Shown in pieces: positions 49,301-61,390 of a DNA stretch of 64,000 nucleotides; position 1 is the first letter of the stretch; each line of letters opens with the position of its first letter. The DNA lies in the NCBI RefSeq assembly GCF_051014685.1, contig NC_135058.1:10666811-10730810 (forward strand), written 5' to 3'. The stretch comes from Ptiloglossa arizonensis (Eukaryota; Arthropoda; Insecta; Hymenoptera; Colletidae). The notes below the pieces were generated by a model. That model was not told the origin of the DNA. It searched no databases and saw only the letters and a list, made by a program, of their open reading frames with translations. A program made the translations under genes and the position numbers.

Positions 49301-50945
49301 CCCGTCGAACGAGAACGCGTTTCCGTGGTATTACCCCCACGCGTCGATTGATTTCACTCGGATCGGATCGGATCGGTTTCATACGGCCGGGGGATTTGGA
49401 AGTTGCGAGGACGAGGACGTTATTAAAATGTGTATTTACGTTTCGATGCGCGCGTGCGCGAGCAATTTTAATGCCCTTTGTGAATTATTTGTAAACGCGC
49501 TCGATCGATCAAAAGGATTTCCCTGGTATTTATCCTTCGTTGTAGGACGCTACGCGAGAGTTGTCAATAACCGAGTCGAGTATTATTCGATTAATATTTT
49601 GCATAGATTATCGTGCGAATAAAATTTATTCGCCGACGGGACCGATTATTTCGAAATCGCGCACCAACGAAATTTCACGGGAATAATAGGTCGACGAATA
49701 AAACGAGGAATTATAAGTTGTTTATCGCCGAGAAAAGTACGTAGGCGTACGTGTACGTTTGTACAATGATTCGATATCCCGAGTTTAGATAAACGTTCAA
49801 CGAATTCGATTGCATCGAACGATAGTGTCTCGAATGTTTAACGCACTGCGTTATTACCCACGGATATTTAACTTTGTTCCAGATTGTATAAGAAAAGACG
49901 AGTCCTCGAGTTTATACATTTCAATCGTTCGCAAAATTCACCCGTTTTATCTAACGTTAACTCACACGTTTCGTGCATAATCACACATTTCTGTGTTTGC
50001 TTCCACCATATTCTTCTCCCGTTATTTGCCATTTACCACGCAACGAGATTCCTCCGCGCGAACTCGAAAAATGACTCGAATAATTACACAGTTTAATCGC
50101 TGGTAACGATTTATTTACCTCGTAAATAAATCATTATCCGTAGCATCGATCCGTAGATAGATACGTTACACCGTCAATTACTCCGACAAAATTGCCCGTC
50201 CCGTTTACTAAACAGAATTAAGAAAGAAAATTATACGCTCGTCTTGAACAGAATTCATCTACCTGAATAACCAGGTAAACCGCGCTTCAATGAAAAGAAA
50301 ACTTTTTACCGTCAACCCTTTCCACTAAGCTGTATAACGCGTTCTGCTGTCGTCGTGCGTCACTCAATCAGGATGAAATTTTCATCGTTCAATGCACAAA
50401 TATTATCTCGTTACACCGCACGACGATACACACACGTACGCGTTGCAACCGCTCGTACAAAGCGGATGCTCAGTCAGTCTCCATTCACGGTTACGTCGAG
50501 ATAGCTGGTGGCTTCGAGGGAAAATGAAAGACTTTCTCATTGATATTATCTTTCAAAGAAATCTCCCGTTCCTTTCGCCAGATTCTACAGAAACACACTT
50601 GACCCCGCGTGGGGTTGGACGCGGGGAGAGCGCACACACGGTTTGGCCCCAAAACGAGCAGAGAAACGTATGTCCACACCACCGACGAAAAACGAACGAA
50701 TCGCGACATTTCGCGACCGCATCTAGGTTACCGAACCATTGTTACGCGACCGCGTACAGTGGTTCCCCGCTTAATGATAAAAAATCGGGAACGCCGGCTA
50801 TCTTTAACCGAGGTTCGTTCCAGAACTCGGAACTGTTGGAACTCAAAGGGGCTCGAATAGGACAGTGAACGAACGAAAACGTATCTATGTATCGATGAGT
50901 CAATACCGGTGTAAATGACATTTTTTTAACATTTCGTATCTCAAC
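46391..50945. other. No supported gene; minor simple repeats
   Basis: A GC dinucleotide tract (47726-47751) could adopt Z-DNA form. A 35-bp direct repeat lies at 48091-48152 (GTATAGTAATACAACTTGGT against ATATAGCAATAAAACTTAGT). CGGAT is repeated at 49359-49376. The 200-codon frame on the minus strand (48018-48620) shows no domain. TATAAAAG-like and other short motifs are not informative. Confidence 0.45.
47726..47751. repeat. GC dinucleotide tract
   Basis: Twenty-six bases of almost pure CG alternation with one TC interruption. Confidence 0.85.
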
Positions 50946-51147
50946 GAGAGCAATATTAATCGATCGGCTAGATTCTCCCGATGAAAACGAGTACAAACAC
51001 GACCACGTTCGGACTACTTTTAATTGCGAATTATTTCAGTTATTTTTCCAAAATTTTGAACCAAAAATCGAAATGGTCCGAACGGGGTCGTGTTTGGACT
51101 CATTTTCATCGGAAGAATCTCGCCGATCTGTCTACGATACCCTCGAG
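50946..51147. mobile_element. Palindromic MITE, copy 2
   Basis: The left arm contains GATTCTCCCGATGAAAACGA and ACACGACCACGTTCGGACTA. The right arm, on the opposite strand, contains GATTCTTCCGATGAAAATGA and ACACGACCCCGTTCGGAC. The arms extend outward through GATCGGC(T/G)AGATTC. Arm identity is higher than in copy 1, which suggests a younger insertion. There is no coding capacity. Confidence 0.75.
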
Positions 51148-51149
51148 AA

Positions 51150-54100
51150 GATTCACGGTACAAGAACGATAGAAACTTTTAGTTTCCACATCGCTTCGAA
51201 GTTGGAGCAGCTCTTTTTAAACACACGGCTGTAGTTCGATCGAGCCGATGAATATCGCGCGAAGAGTGGTCGGGGAGATCCCGTATCCGCAGATTTTATC
51301 TACAAGCGGGGAAGACTGGGCGGAAAAGAGAGCACGCGTGGCCAGTTTCGCGCGAGAGCTGGCTGCTTTAATTCGCTCGCGCTGATGGTAGTTCCGAGCA
51401 CTTTCGACGCCTTTGTATCGACGTTTTTCGAAACCGAGCGACGGAATCGCTGCTTCGGTGAGAACCTCGTGGGAACTGGTCGAGAAAACGCGGAAAGGGG
51501 ATCGTAGTAGACGGCTGGGGAATTTTTACCGAGCAATACAATTTCCGCGAAGGACCGTTTTCCGCGCGAACGCGTTCCTCGAGAGGTGTACGGGTAAGTT
51601 CGAGTTCACGTGTTGCGAGTATCTCGAACTTCGTTACGCTTTTATTGTCGCCGTTTTATTTCCTCTTATTTCTCGTTCGAAAGTGAAAAGAGAAAGAAAA
51701 GTACTAACGAGCCCGGTTACTTAAAAACCGAACCGTACACCGTCGGCGCGATTCAAGGAGATTTTTAAACGAAAATTCACCGGCCGCGAGATACGAAGAG
51801 GCTCCCGTAAGTGTTTCCCTTCCGGTGATTAATGCCACGTTGATTAATCGTGTACTACGTCAAAAGTTGAGCACGCGGCCAGAGGCTTAATGGATCCGGG
51901 TAAGTTTTAAAGAAGCGGAGATCTAAGGTTAAAGGGCGAAAGACTACGCTGCCGCGGCGAGATAGCGCACAGGGTAACGAAAATGAAACCTTTATAAACT
52001 TGGCCCGGTCGCCCGATGCTTCTTTATTATAAACGAAAGTTAAGAGTGGCTGACACCGAGACCGTGGGACGAGGCAAAGTTTGCAATCTTAATATTCATA
52101 ATGTCGTGTAAACGGTGGCTGGTATGGGAACTTCGGATATAATATCGTTCGCGAACCGTTACACGAGTTGCGTAAATTTGAGTTTCCATCGAAATATTAA
52201 CCGGCTCTCCGGTATTAATTTTATTAACTTTCACGGAGAACCAGTATTTTATTCCGAGGGTATAGTTTATCTTAAGTTTAACTGTAAACCGTTTCACGGA
52301 GCTAATTTTCGCGTAAAGGTTACGGCAACATCAAAGGGGATCCACGATAATAAAATTATTTTATATTTTCTTCGATGCGAAACGGAACGTTATCGCGTCG
52401 AGGAAAGATATCGCGCGATATCGAGTACGTAGAAACGGCAAGACGGTTGTTCGAGTTATTAAACGCTCGTTTCTTGCTACGTTTCGTATTGCCAACTTCG
52501 TTAAAAAGTCGAGATTAAGATACGGTTAATCGCAGTCAAGTTTCGAAGTGAACCTCCTCCTTTTCTCTCGCGTTCGGGCATGCGCCGTAACTTTCACTGT
52601 CAGCGCACGCGCAGTGCGTCAAACTCGCTCGTCAACATCTACGAGATACGAAAGAAGAATTTCATTTTCAGCTACAAACATTCGTTTTAGAAGAAAACGA
52701 TCCGCAAGTGTTCTCCATCGATAAATCCGTATTTCAATTTCATCGATACAAACGTTTCAGAACTTTGCATTCTAACCTCAAAGAATTGCACTCTTCAGCT
52801 AGAAATATTCATCGCATAATTTTTCTCCCTTCGTCCACATCCACGAAAAACCTCCATTCAAACCTAAAAAAAAGTAGCACTTTCAAACATCCTAGAAATC
52901 TTCCTCCTTCAAATCCATACTCGAAAACCATCGTCTCGGGTATCGTCGCTTCGAAGTTTTACATTCGCTACGAAACAATTTCAGCTATAAATATTCTCGA
53001 AATCTTTCACCTTCCGTCCGTACCTAAAAACCAACGTCTCGGTGTCATCGCCACGGAGCTGTACAATCGCTTCGAAAGTTTTTCCAACCTCGAGAACGAG
53101 TCAGCGTAGAACACGAAAGGGGTTGCACCCGAAACAGTTCGAGGAGACTTGCAACTCGAAACCCGACACGTCGAAAAAAGTGCATTTCCACTTGTAGTCC
53201 CTCTTCTTGCTCGCGTCGTATAACGGGCAGTTTACGTCTCCTTCGATGGCCAAACACATACTTAACGTCACTCTCGATGTCCCTTATCTCGATAACGGAT
53301 GAAAACGGAGCTCGAGTGTGCGTTACTTTTTCGGTTTCGAATGACCCACCGGAGAGACGCATACCGGACGATCTCGTCTCGTCCTGTACGCTTCTCGCGA
53401 CACGCTTACAGAAGAGGGTTACGACCGATTAAATTCACTCGCGACGTACGCCTATCGCCGCGTATCGAAGCTATTTCCGGTTCGCGTCGCCGCGGCGAAG
53501 ACGCACGACCCCGGTTACAACGGCGCGCGCGGTGTTTGCACAATATTATCCAGCTATTAATCAGGATTTCGCGAGAAGGGGGGCTGCTCGTTTTAATTCG
53601 CGTCTACACACGGCTTTCACCCGTGGCTCGAGGATCGTTTCGAGCCGCGATTTATACGCGAAAAAATACCCAACGTCGAGTCATCCCCGTCGCGATCGAG
53701 AAATATCTACCGAGATGGTTGTTACACACCGGTCAACCGGACAGGAAATTCCAAGCGAACCGGGAACCAACCGCGTTGATACGAACGGTTCGAGACACCG
53801 TTAGATGCCCTTCGAGCGGTTAGCGGAAACTTCGTCGATTCTGGCTTTAGATACCCGTCGCGAGATTTAGAATAACAGATGAAAAAGTAACGAACGAACG
53901 AAATAAAGAAACATGGACGTATACAACGCGCGTGCACCGTGGTATCGTACCAAAGGCGATCCGTGTTCTGCTCAGAGACCCTCGAATAACGCGCAAAGCG
54001 GGTGGAGATATCGAGAGAACGCTCGCTCCCGTGTACACGCACGCGTTACGAGAAATTGGCCGCGATGATAGCAAACGCGGATTCGAGGGCAACACGGGTG

Positions 54101-54920
54101 TACCGCGTCGTTCCTGTATCGAAACAAACGGAATTTAATCTCTCACTGTTAGACATGCTCTGATACACCGTAGATATCCGGACATAAAATTTAATTTCCC
54201 TGTATACCGCCCCCACTCGCGTCCCAACCCCCGGGGTATCGTCTGGTCGGCGACGTCGGTTTCACGTGTAAAACGATCCGCGTAACAAGCGCACGGGACT
54301 CGTACCGAACTATCGGGACACATTACCGCTGGAAAAATTGTCGGCTTGATAGTAAAACGCTGACGGAGTACACCCTCCGGGCCGAAACGGCGATCGTAAT
54401 ACGGACAATATTTTTAGTTAGCCGCTTGTCGACGACGCGACGGTTTTCGATCGGGACAGTAAAATGTACGCCGAAACGATTCCAGTACAGTCTGTAGCAT
54501 AAGAACGCGTTGACGAGATTCGCGAAACTTAACGCCCACCGAAGCGGAGACCGTGATGGTCTACGTGTACAATCTCGGTGATAATGTATCACGAATTGGA
54601 TACGTTTCTTTCGAATTCGTTTTTATCGAGAACAGATATTTTTGAAATGAGTGCTGCGAGTAAAATGGTTTCTTTACGAAAAAAAAATCGTATTTAGAGA
54701 AATGTCAGTGACACGCTTTCGCGGAATGTAGCGACTTCGAGAGTAATTTCGGAGCGCAACGGTGATAAAACGGTGTGTAAAAATTGTTTTCAACGTTGGA
54801 TTTTGTTTTCGAGTTGCAGGTGTACTTAGAACGGTAACGGTCGTAGATCGAAATCGATCGACCGTTTCAATATCATTTTCCGTTCTTTTCGTTGCGATCA
54901 ATAGCACACTGGATTCTCAT
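51150..54920. other. No supported gene; one diverged repeat
   Basis: A poorly conserved tandem pattern lies at about 52668-53080, where TTCAGCTA-AAATATTC-like blocks recur at 52668, 52793 and 52979, and a weaker one near 52881. Long frames at 52708-53109 and 53299-53823 (plus) follow this pattern or CpG-rich sequence and show no domain. Confidence 0.4.
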
Positions 54921-54924
54921 AATC

Positions 54925-55010
54925 GTGTATTTGTATGTTTGTATATTCGTATATTCGTATATTTGTATATTTGTACATACACATTTGTATATTGAATATA
55001 TTTATAGCGT
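54925..55010. repeat. TATATTCG-type 8-bp tandem repeat and TA-rich tail
   Basis: GTATATTC, GTATATTT and GTATGTTT units run head to tail for about 60 bp and pass into a TA/GATA-rich tail. Confidence 0.85.
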
Positions 55011-58000
55011 AGATATATAAACATAGATAGATATATATTATAGAAATGCAGAGTCAAATTTTTGAAAAATTCCCATCGAAAGGACTTATTCGAAAGAACT
55101 TTGCAATTCGAATTTAAAATACCTCTCGAACTGACAATTTCCTTGAAAAACTGCCCGGTTACTTTTTCCGCAGAGAATAAAAATCTGTGGAATATTCTAT
55201 TGAATGTTGCTTCAAAATACGTGAGATTCCATTTGGAGTCAGAACTCTAACGCGAAAAGAAACGTAACGAAAGGAGCTCGGATCGTGGGAATCTTGTTCC
55301 GCGCGATTACACGGTGTAAAATTGTTCCCGTAAATAAAATCTCAGCCCCGATGGCGATAAATCCATCGTCGAGATCGACGCGCGGCAACGAAACGTCGAT
55401 CCATCCGCGAACGTTGGATTAAGAACGCGCCTCTTTATTTTCGCGTATAATTTTGTAACTCGGCGCGGCTCGCGTTGACCTGAATTCATTTTCAAGTGCT
55501 TAACAGAGTATAACGAGTGCACGCGCTTCACCCTCGTTCGACGGGAGGCTTCCCTCTCGCGCCTAAAGGCCAGAACTCTATCCGCCGACGAATTAATCGG
55601 TGAACCGTGCCTAGGTACCTTCTCACGCGTCAGCGATTCACCTCAAAGATGAATGGAGGAAAAAAGAGGAGAAAGACGAGAGGATCGGTTCGTTAGCGAT
55701 TATTTTTATATTTATACGGGGATGCTTCTGCTCCGCGGACGACGGTCTTCCAATTTTTTTAACATCTTCGCATTGATTTTCACCGATCTTCGATCGAACT
55801 TCGAGTGTGATCCTGGTGTGACATTGATCGATGGAGAACGTGATATATTCAGATGTAAAGGTGAATGTTTGTACGAAGGGTGGCGATTGTGTATGGAATT
55901 GTTGCGCGAGGTAGAAGGAACAATAGAAAAAAGTAAGAAATTTTTAGAAATTTGGTAATATTACGCGTGAAACGATCGGTGAATATTTTTGAAAATATTC
56001 CACGGGATTTTGAAAACGTACGTCCAACGGGAAACAGGTAACGAAATTCAGAGTCTCCGGGTGAAATTCAAAGTGACGATAATAATCAGTCGGTAACTAA
56101 TATTTTAGTGAAAATCAGAATACTAAAACTTTCGCGTTGCAAGGGTTGTGAGACCCCGTACGGTATTGTACCAACTTCGAGCTATTACCTTTAAATAGAT
56201 CTTGGAATTCTTTTCGTTCTGTTTAAATTTTCTACAAGGGAAAAAATCCGTACACGATTTTTTCACGTGTAAAATAAAAAGTCTCGTTCCGGTGGCGAAC
56301 GACTCGCGAAATAAAGTAAACGCATATTTCTCCCGTTGGAAAGCAACAAATCGATATAACGCGCGGAATCGATTCCCACTATCGCGACTGCCGATCGCTT
56401 CCTATCCTTGAATTCTGACGCAAGACAGCGGAATATATAGCGTACGCCGAGTCGATCGGTCATCACGGTCAGATTCGATCGGTTAACGAGCTCCTTCGCG
56501 TTGCCGGCGATAGAATTTCAACTCGGAATTTGAATTCCAGCGCGGAAAATGGGAGTGTCGTCGCGTGATCTCGCACTTGGCGAGCTCTGTAACGCGATAC
56601 CTCCGCGTTGCGTTCGGGGAGGATTAATGTCGAATATTTTGCGATAACACGGAATCACGGTACGTCGACTCCTCCCCGTTCAGCTCGGTGTATCGTGGAA
56701 AGAATTCGATTAATATTTCCGATCCGACGGAGCCGCGAAACACGAAACGAGGAACGAACCGTACGAAGAATTTCGGAGCTACCGAGGCGAGTTCGTTTCA
56801 CGTGTCTAACGCGCGGGACGCGTCGCTTTTCACTTTTGCTTTTCACGTGGGGGATTACAGAGCGTGTCGTTCGCGCAAGAAAGCGAACCATTCGTTCCTA
56901 CGAAATAAAATTTCGATTCGAGCGAAATTTCAATTCAAATATCGCCACATTCACGATTCCTGATATTTTCTTCCGCGACGAGGATAGTATTTCTTGGCAC
57001 GTGTATTGGCGCGAAAAATTCTACCGGATCTTCGAATCGTACCGAAATATTCACGAAAGATTTCGTATTTATATCTTGGTTGGTTCTCTTTGGAAAAATT
57101 CTTGGAAATTTCGTTATTATTGAACTCTCCAAGCGGAGAGTTACTTTCAAGTTATTTCTTTCCACGAGTGGAAGTAATTGCAATTTCTCGAAGTTATCGA
57201 TCGTCCGACGATCGGTTTAGGTGAAAATACAGCTTTGGTTCCACCGGATGAGATTTGCTGTTCTAATCTTTTCCACACCGACAAAAGTTAATCGGTCCGT
57301 TCTGAGTAATTATTATCGTTAATACTGGCTAAATAATTGACCCCTCGATGTTGACCTTCGGACTCGACGAGCTATTCTTAACGATCCCATATACTTTTCA
57401 CAGCGCATCGAGGTCGATAAACTTTGCGCACCTTGCGTTCGTTGATTCGTCGTAGTATCAATTTGTGCACGTATCTCGTCGTACGAAGCTTCATTTTTTT
57501 ATATATTTATTTTAATCGATAGTATAAATATAACGCCCACCGAGGTACGGAGAATAATACGCGAAATCGCGAACTTCCATTAAACGAATTATTTACAACC
57601 GCATTGGTATTCGTACGTGCCACGGTAGCTTATCCAAAGAATTCGCCCGGAGAAAAAAAATTTCAACGATTTATGGTCGAATCTAGAAGGAGTTGCGCGA
57701 AAAGCTGCTGAAACGCGGACAAGTCTCGAGGGAACGCGAAAGCGAATGTAATTCCAAAATGTTCCAACGTTTTATTGCGTCTTTAAATACTTTGAGAAAG
57801 AATTCTCGATACCTTGTGCAACAACCGGGACATTTTCTTAGCGACTTTATTAACGCACAACGTATACACAAGTACCGTGCGCTAGAGACTCGAGGGAACG
57901 ATTATTTCGTGCCAGAGGTTGCAATTCAAGAGAACACAATTCAATTTATTGTACAAAGAGTTTGCAATTTCTGCGATAATTACGTCGTCGAGAAAAAGAA

Positions 58001-58180
58001 AACTGCAAGCGAATCAAACCAATAGGTCGATATCTCCGTTTCCTTTGTTCTCGATTCTCCAATATCTTGTTAATTGTTAAATATCTTATTTCAATACTGC
58101 TTCCTTGCAAACTCTCGCAGATTGTATCATACTCTTTTGTACGGTAACACTTCTCACAAAATTTGTCTACTTTGATAATT
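55011..58180. other. No supported gene
   Basis: Frames at plus 55653-55958, plus 56608-57123 and plus 57693-58025 are open, and the first and last have protein-like composition in places. None has a recognised motif, a good start or paired splice sites, so I leave them uncalled. A T/A-rich tract lies at 57490-57530. Confidence 0.4.
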
Positions 58181-58183
58181 TCT

Positions 58184-58215
58184 ATCGAACGACAAAACTT
58201 GAACAAACTAGTATA
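58184..58215 (-). mobile_element. Solo mariner-like end
   Basis: On the minus strand this reads TATACTAGTTTGTTCAAG, running into GTTTTGTCGTTCGAT, the 15 bases shared with the end at 38381-38416. No matching opposite end is clear. Confidence 0.45.
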
Positions 58216-58599
58216 CACAATAGCAACGTTCAAAAGTTTGGTTCGACGTATCAGTACTCAGAAAAAGTCCAGCCATTCGTTCAATGACCAATGAGAAGTG
58301 TACAGGACACGTTCAACCTCAACGTCTGTAAAGTATCGAATCAACGAGAAAAAAACAGATTCGACTTATAGTTTACAGGCGCAAAAGGGACGCAAGGGCC
58401 GTGTAAAAAATGGTGAATTTCTGTGGGATTGTGGTACGGAACGGTCGTTCCTCTCCTAGTGTTTCAAGACGTTATCGCGAAACCGGATCGAAGGCGAAAC
58501 GAGGCTTCGCGAAGCGACTCGGACGCACCGATCAATCGACGTTAAAGCGACTTAACGACACAGACCGGCCACGTCCACGGTGTTTAGCACGAACAAGAC

Positions 58600-58735
58600 G
58601 CAATTAAGCGGGACACTCGAGGAACGTCACGCACCATAATCCCCGGTGCTCGCGTCGCACGCGATACTGTGCAATTAAACGCGTACTTAAAGAACGTCAC
58701 GCGCTATAATCCCTGAACCGACGTCGAGCGCGATA
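58600..58735. repeat. 70-bp direct repeat, two copies
   Basis: CAATTAAGCG at 58600 and CAATTAAACG at 58671 each precede GAACGTCACGC-ATAATCCC (58622 and 58692) and then GTCG-CGCGATA. Confidence 0.8.
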
Positions 58736-59316
58736 AACTCGGCGGACATTTCGGGGGCGAGCGCGAGTGGGAGCGCGCAGCCCAGTTTTCCCGAACCGTT
58801 TCTCCCCGAGGATTTATGAAGCGGAATGGCGCAAAGATCGGGCCAGAAACGTTGCCCGACGTATCGTGCACCGCATCCATTACGATGCACTTCCATCCAG
58901 CGAGCAACCACGAGGACACACGCATACACCGAGCTCGAACGAGTTGGCTCGCGTGTCGCGGCGTATGTGCACCGGTATACATTTGAATAACGCGCCACGA
59001 ACATCGGGTACACACCCCCGAAACCGATCCCGAACGAACCGTGGGGCACCCGCGTGACGTTACGGCCAATCCGTGTGATTTACGTTTATCCTTACTTATC
59101 GTTTATCGCTGCCGATGCCTCCGCGCGCGCGTTCTTTCGTCTAGATATTGACAGTCGCGCGGTTGGTCCTTCGGCTCGTTTCGTCCCTTCGATTCTCGAT
59201 TATTCGTACCTGAAAGCAGAGGAAACGCAACGTTAGACGAGAGAGATTAGGGAGATTGGAGTTAGACAGGGCGTTGGATGAAAGGGAATATTTTGTTGGG
59301 TTTTTTTTAAATATTA

Positions 59317-59562
59317 TAGGGTGTCCCATTCATCATCGGTCGATTTACTTTTTGAATAAGATTCAAACGGTTTAAGTAATCTTGATCATTTTTTTTTTTT
59401 CGGAAGTACAAACTTGGGAGTTAATTATGGCAGAAGATATCTTCCAAATGGCCGCTGATCTTTTCTCCAAATTTTTCACGGAATTGTCTCTGGATTGTCG
59501 GTATAGACCGACGTTTGAGAAATGGCGCGAAATTCAAATCGACCGGTGACGATTGGGACACA
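59317..59562 (-). mobile_element. Internally deleted mariner-like element, copy B
   Basis: The element lies in minus orientation. Its 5' end, read on the minus strand from 59561, is TGTCCCAATCGTCACCGGTC and matches the left end of copy A at 34 of 35 positions. Its 3' end at 59319 is GGGTGTCCCATTCATCATCG, preceded by TA (59317-59318). About 244 bp remain. It keeps a C-terminal-like transposase tail, whereas copy A keeps the N-terminal start. A T-rich run lies at 59390-59400. Confidence 0.7.
59421..59495 (-). pseudogene. C-terminal transposase remnant (mariner-like)
   Basis: On the minus strand a 24-codon frame ends with GHLEDIFCHN and a TAA stop, about 100 bp before the element's 3' inverted end. 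A terminal Gly-His-Leu-x-Asp-Ile-x-x-His tail just before the stop is a form I associate with insect mariner-type transposases. Upstream the frame meets the 5' inverted end after a short diverged stretch, so the catalytic core has been deleted. The opposite strand also carries an open ATG frame through the same bases, which I take as a shadow. Confidence 0.45.
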
Positions 59563-60506
59563 ATGTACAACTACCGACGGTGACGCGTCAATGTATTCGC
59601 GATTCGATCGTTCCGAGATCCTCGAGGCTAAAGGAACTTGTCTCGAAGAGTCGAATCCGGACCTAAGCTAAAAATTTCATACTGTCGGTGCGATCTTTCC
59701 TCCCGTAACGAGATTCTCGTTATTGCGGGTTCGCGCAGAACCGATCGGGACATCGGACAGCGAACAAATTTCCATATCTCTGGCGAAAAGCTCGAGCCCG
59801 GTAGTCGATGGCCGAGCGTTAACGAGTAACGATCATTCTCGCGAGACTCCTATCGAGCGCGATAAGAGATTAGCATGCGGCGCGCGGTGTTGTATGATGC
59901 ACGCGCGCGAACTCTCGACGCGGCTGTTCGTAAATCGATTTCGATCGGCGTGTAATGCCGGTGCAATTCGTATCGGCGATAACCGGCGCTCGGCACTCCT
60001 AGCATTAAGATTAATTACGGCGTACACGGATCCTCGCGTGTCGATGGAAACGCGGGCTTGATAAACCGGCGCCGTGTGAAAATTAATTTCGTACCGACTA
60101 TCGAGGAAGTGATCGCAATTACGAAACCGAGCGCGCCGATTGCGAACGATACCAAAAATGACGTACAACGCGGTGCTCGGGTTTGCTCGATTAAACGGGT
60201 TACAATTCGTACGAGACGTTCCGCAACACCACTCTCGACGTAACATCGTTTCGATTCACCTGCACGCCCCGTACGCCTCCGGTTGTTATCGATTTTATTT
60301 AAATAACCATCGATAAGGCCCCCGAGGAGCACGATACGCGATATCGAGCCGGATTATCGTAGGATACGAGACTCTCGGCTCGATTTTCTCGCCGTACGGG
60401 CGATCTTCATCGGTACACCTTGTATCGTCATAATTCAACGTATAATATTAATTACGGCGGGGCTGCGGTCAGCTCGCGTCGATGGAAACGCAACGGTCCG
60501 AGTCCG

Positions 60507-60537
60507 AGTCGCGTCGCGTCGCGTCGCGTCGCGTCGA
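60507..60537. repeat. GTCGC pentanucleotide microsatellite
   Basis: Six GTCGC units in a row follow a GAGTCC duplicate. Read as protein they give Ser/Arg/Val runs only. Confidence 0.9.
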
Positions 60538-60669
60538 GAATTAATTCGGCCGCCGTGGCGTCGCGTCGGACCGATCGTAACCGGTCCCGCGAACGGAAGC
60601 GATAATTCATCGATTGCGCGACGCGCTCCTAACAACCCATTCATTGGTTGTTGGGACGCGTTATCGGCC

Positions 60670-61010
60670 GCGTATTTGTGATCATCTTTCCAGGAAAAAA
60701 GTTCCGGATCATTTCTATTGTGGATCGCGCATTTGTGATCGTGTTCGGGGAAAGTTGATCGAGATAATTTGTATTGTGGGTCGCGTACTTGTGATCAGGT
60801 TCGAGGGAAAAAATTCGAAATAATTTGTATTGTGGTTCGTGTATTTGTGATCATCTTTTGAACAAAAATTCGAGATAATTTGTATTGTGGATCGTGTATT
60901 TGTGATCATCTTTCGAAGAAGAAATTCGAGATAATTTGCATTATGGATCGTGTACTTGTGATTGTGTTCAGGGGGAAAAAGATAATTTGTATTATCCACG
61001 TATTTGTTTA
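60670..61010. repeat. 56-bp minisatellite, seven units
   Basis: The block TATTTGTGATCATCTTT or a variant starts units near 60674, 60731, 60787, 60843, 60898, 60954 and 61002. Steps are 57, 56, 56, 55, 56 and 48 bp. Each unit continues with AAAATTCGAGATAATTTGTA and TTGTGGATCG. The last unit is truncated. Confidence 0.92.
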
Positions 61011-61038
61011 ATTTGGATTTTTTCCCATTCATAGAACG

Positions 61039-61390
61039 TGATTGTGAGCAATTAATTTGGAAAATCTATTCGTAGGTGTACACTGCACCTGGTTCCTACA
61101 CGTTATTAACGTTTATCTGTACGCTCGTAAATGTAAATATTGTAAACTAATGGCTGTTATTTCGTCCGGATTAGCAATAATTCAAAATAATACACGTTAT
61201 TTATTTATTACGAATCTCTTCTCGGCGAGTATAAATAAATGTTCGCTCTGCGATTGTGAACAAATAGCTCGGAAAATCTATTAGTACACACTGGTTCGTA
61301 TACGTTATCTACGTCTATGGGTATACAAATATCGTAAAGTAATGGCTGCTATTTCGTTTGGAAGAATAATAATGTAGAGAAAATAAGAAC
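61039..61390. repeat. 212-bp tandem duplication, two copies
   Basis: ATTGTGA-CAA and GGAAAATCTATT start both copies (61040 and 61253). They continue with ACACTG, TACACGTTAT or TACGTTAT, AACGT or TACGT, TGTAAA-TAATGGCTG, TATTTCGT and AATAAT. The second copy is shorter by about 75 bp. Confidence 0.8.

Noticed and set aside
57693..58025. 110-codon plus-strand frame with protein-like composition
   Set aside because: No recognised motif, no paired splice sites, and AT-rich flanks; kept only as a note.
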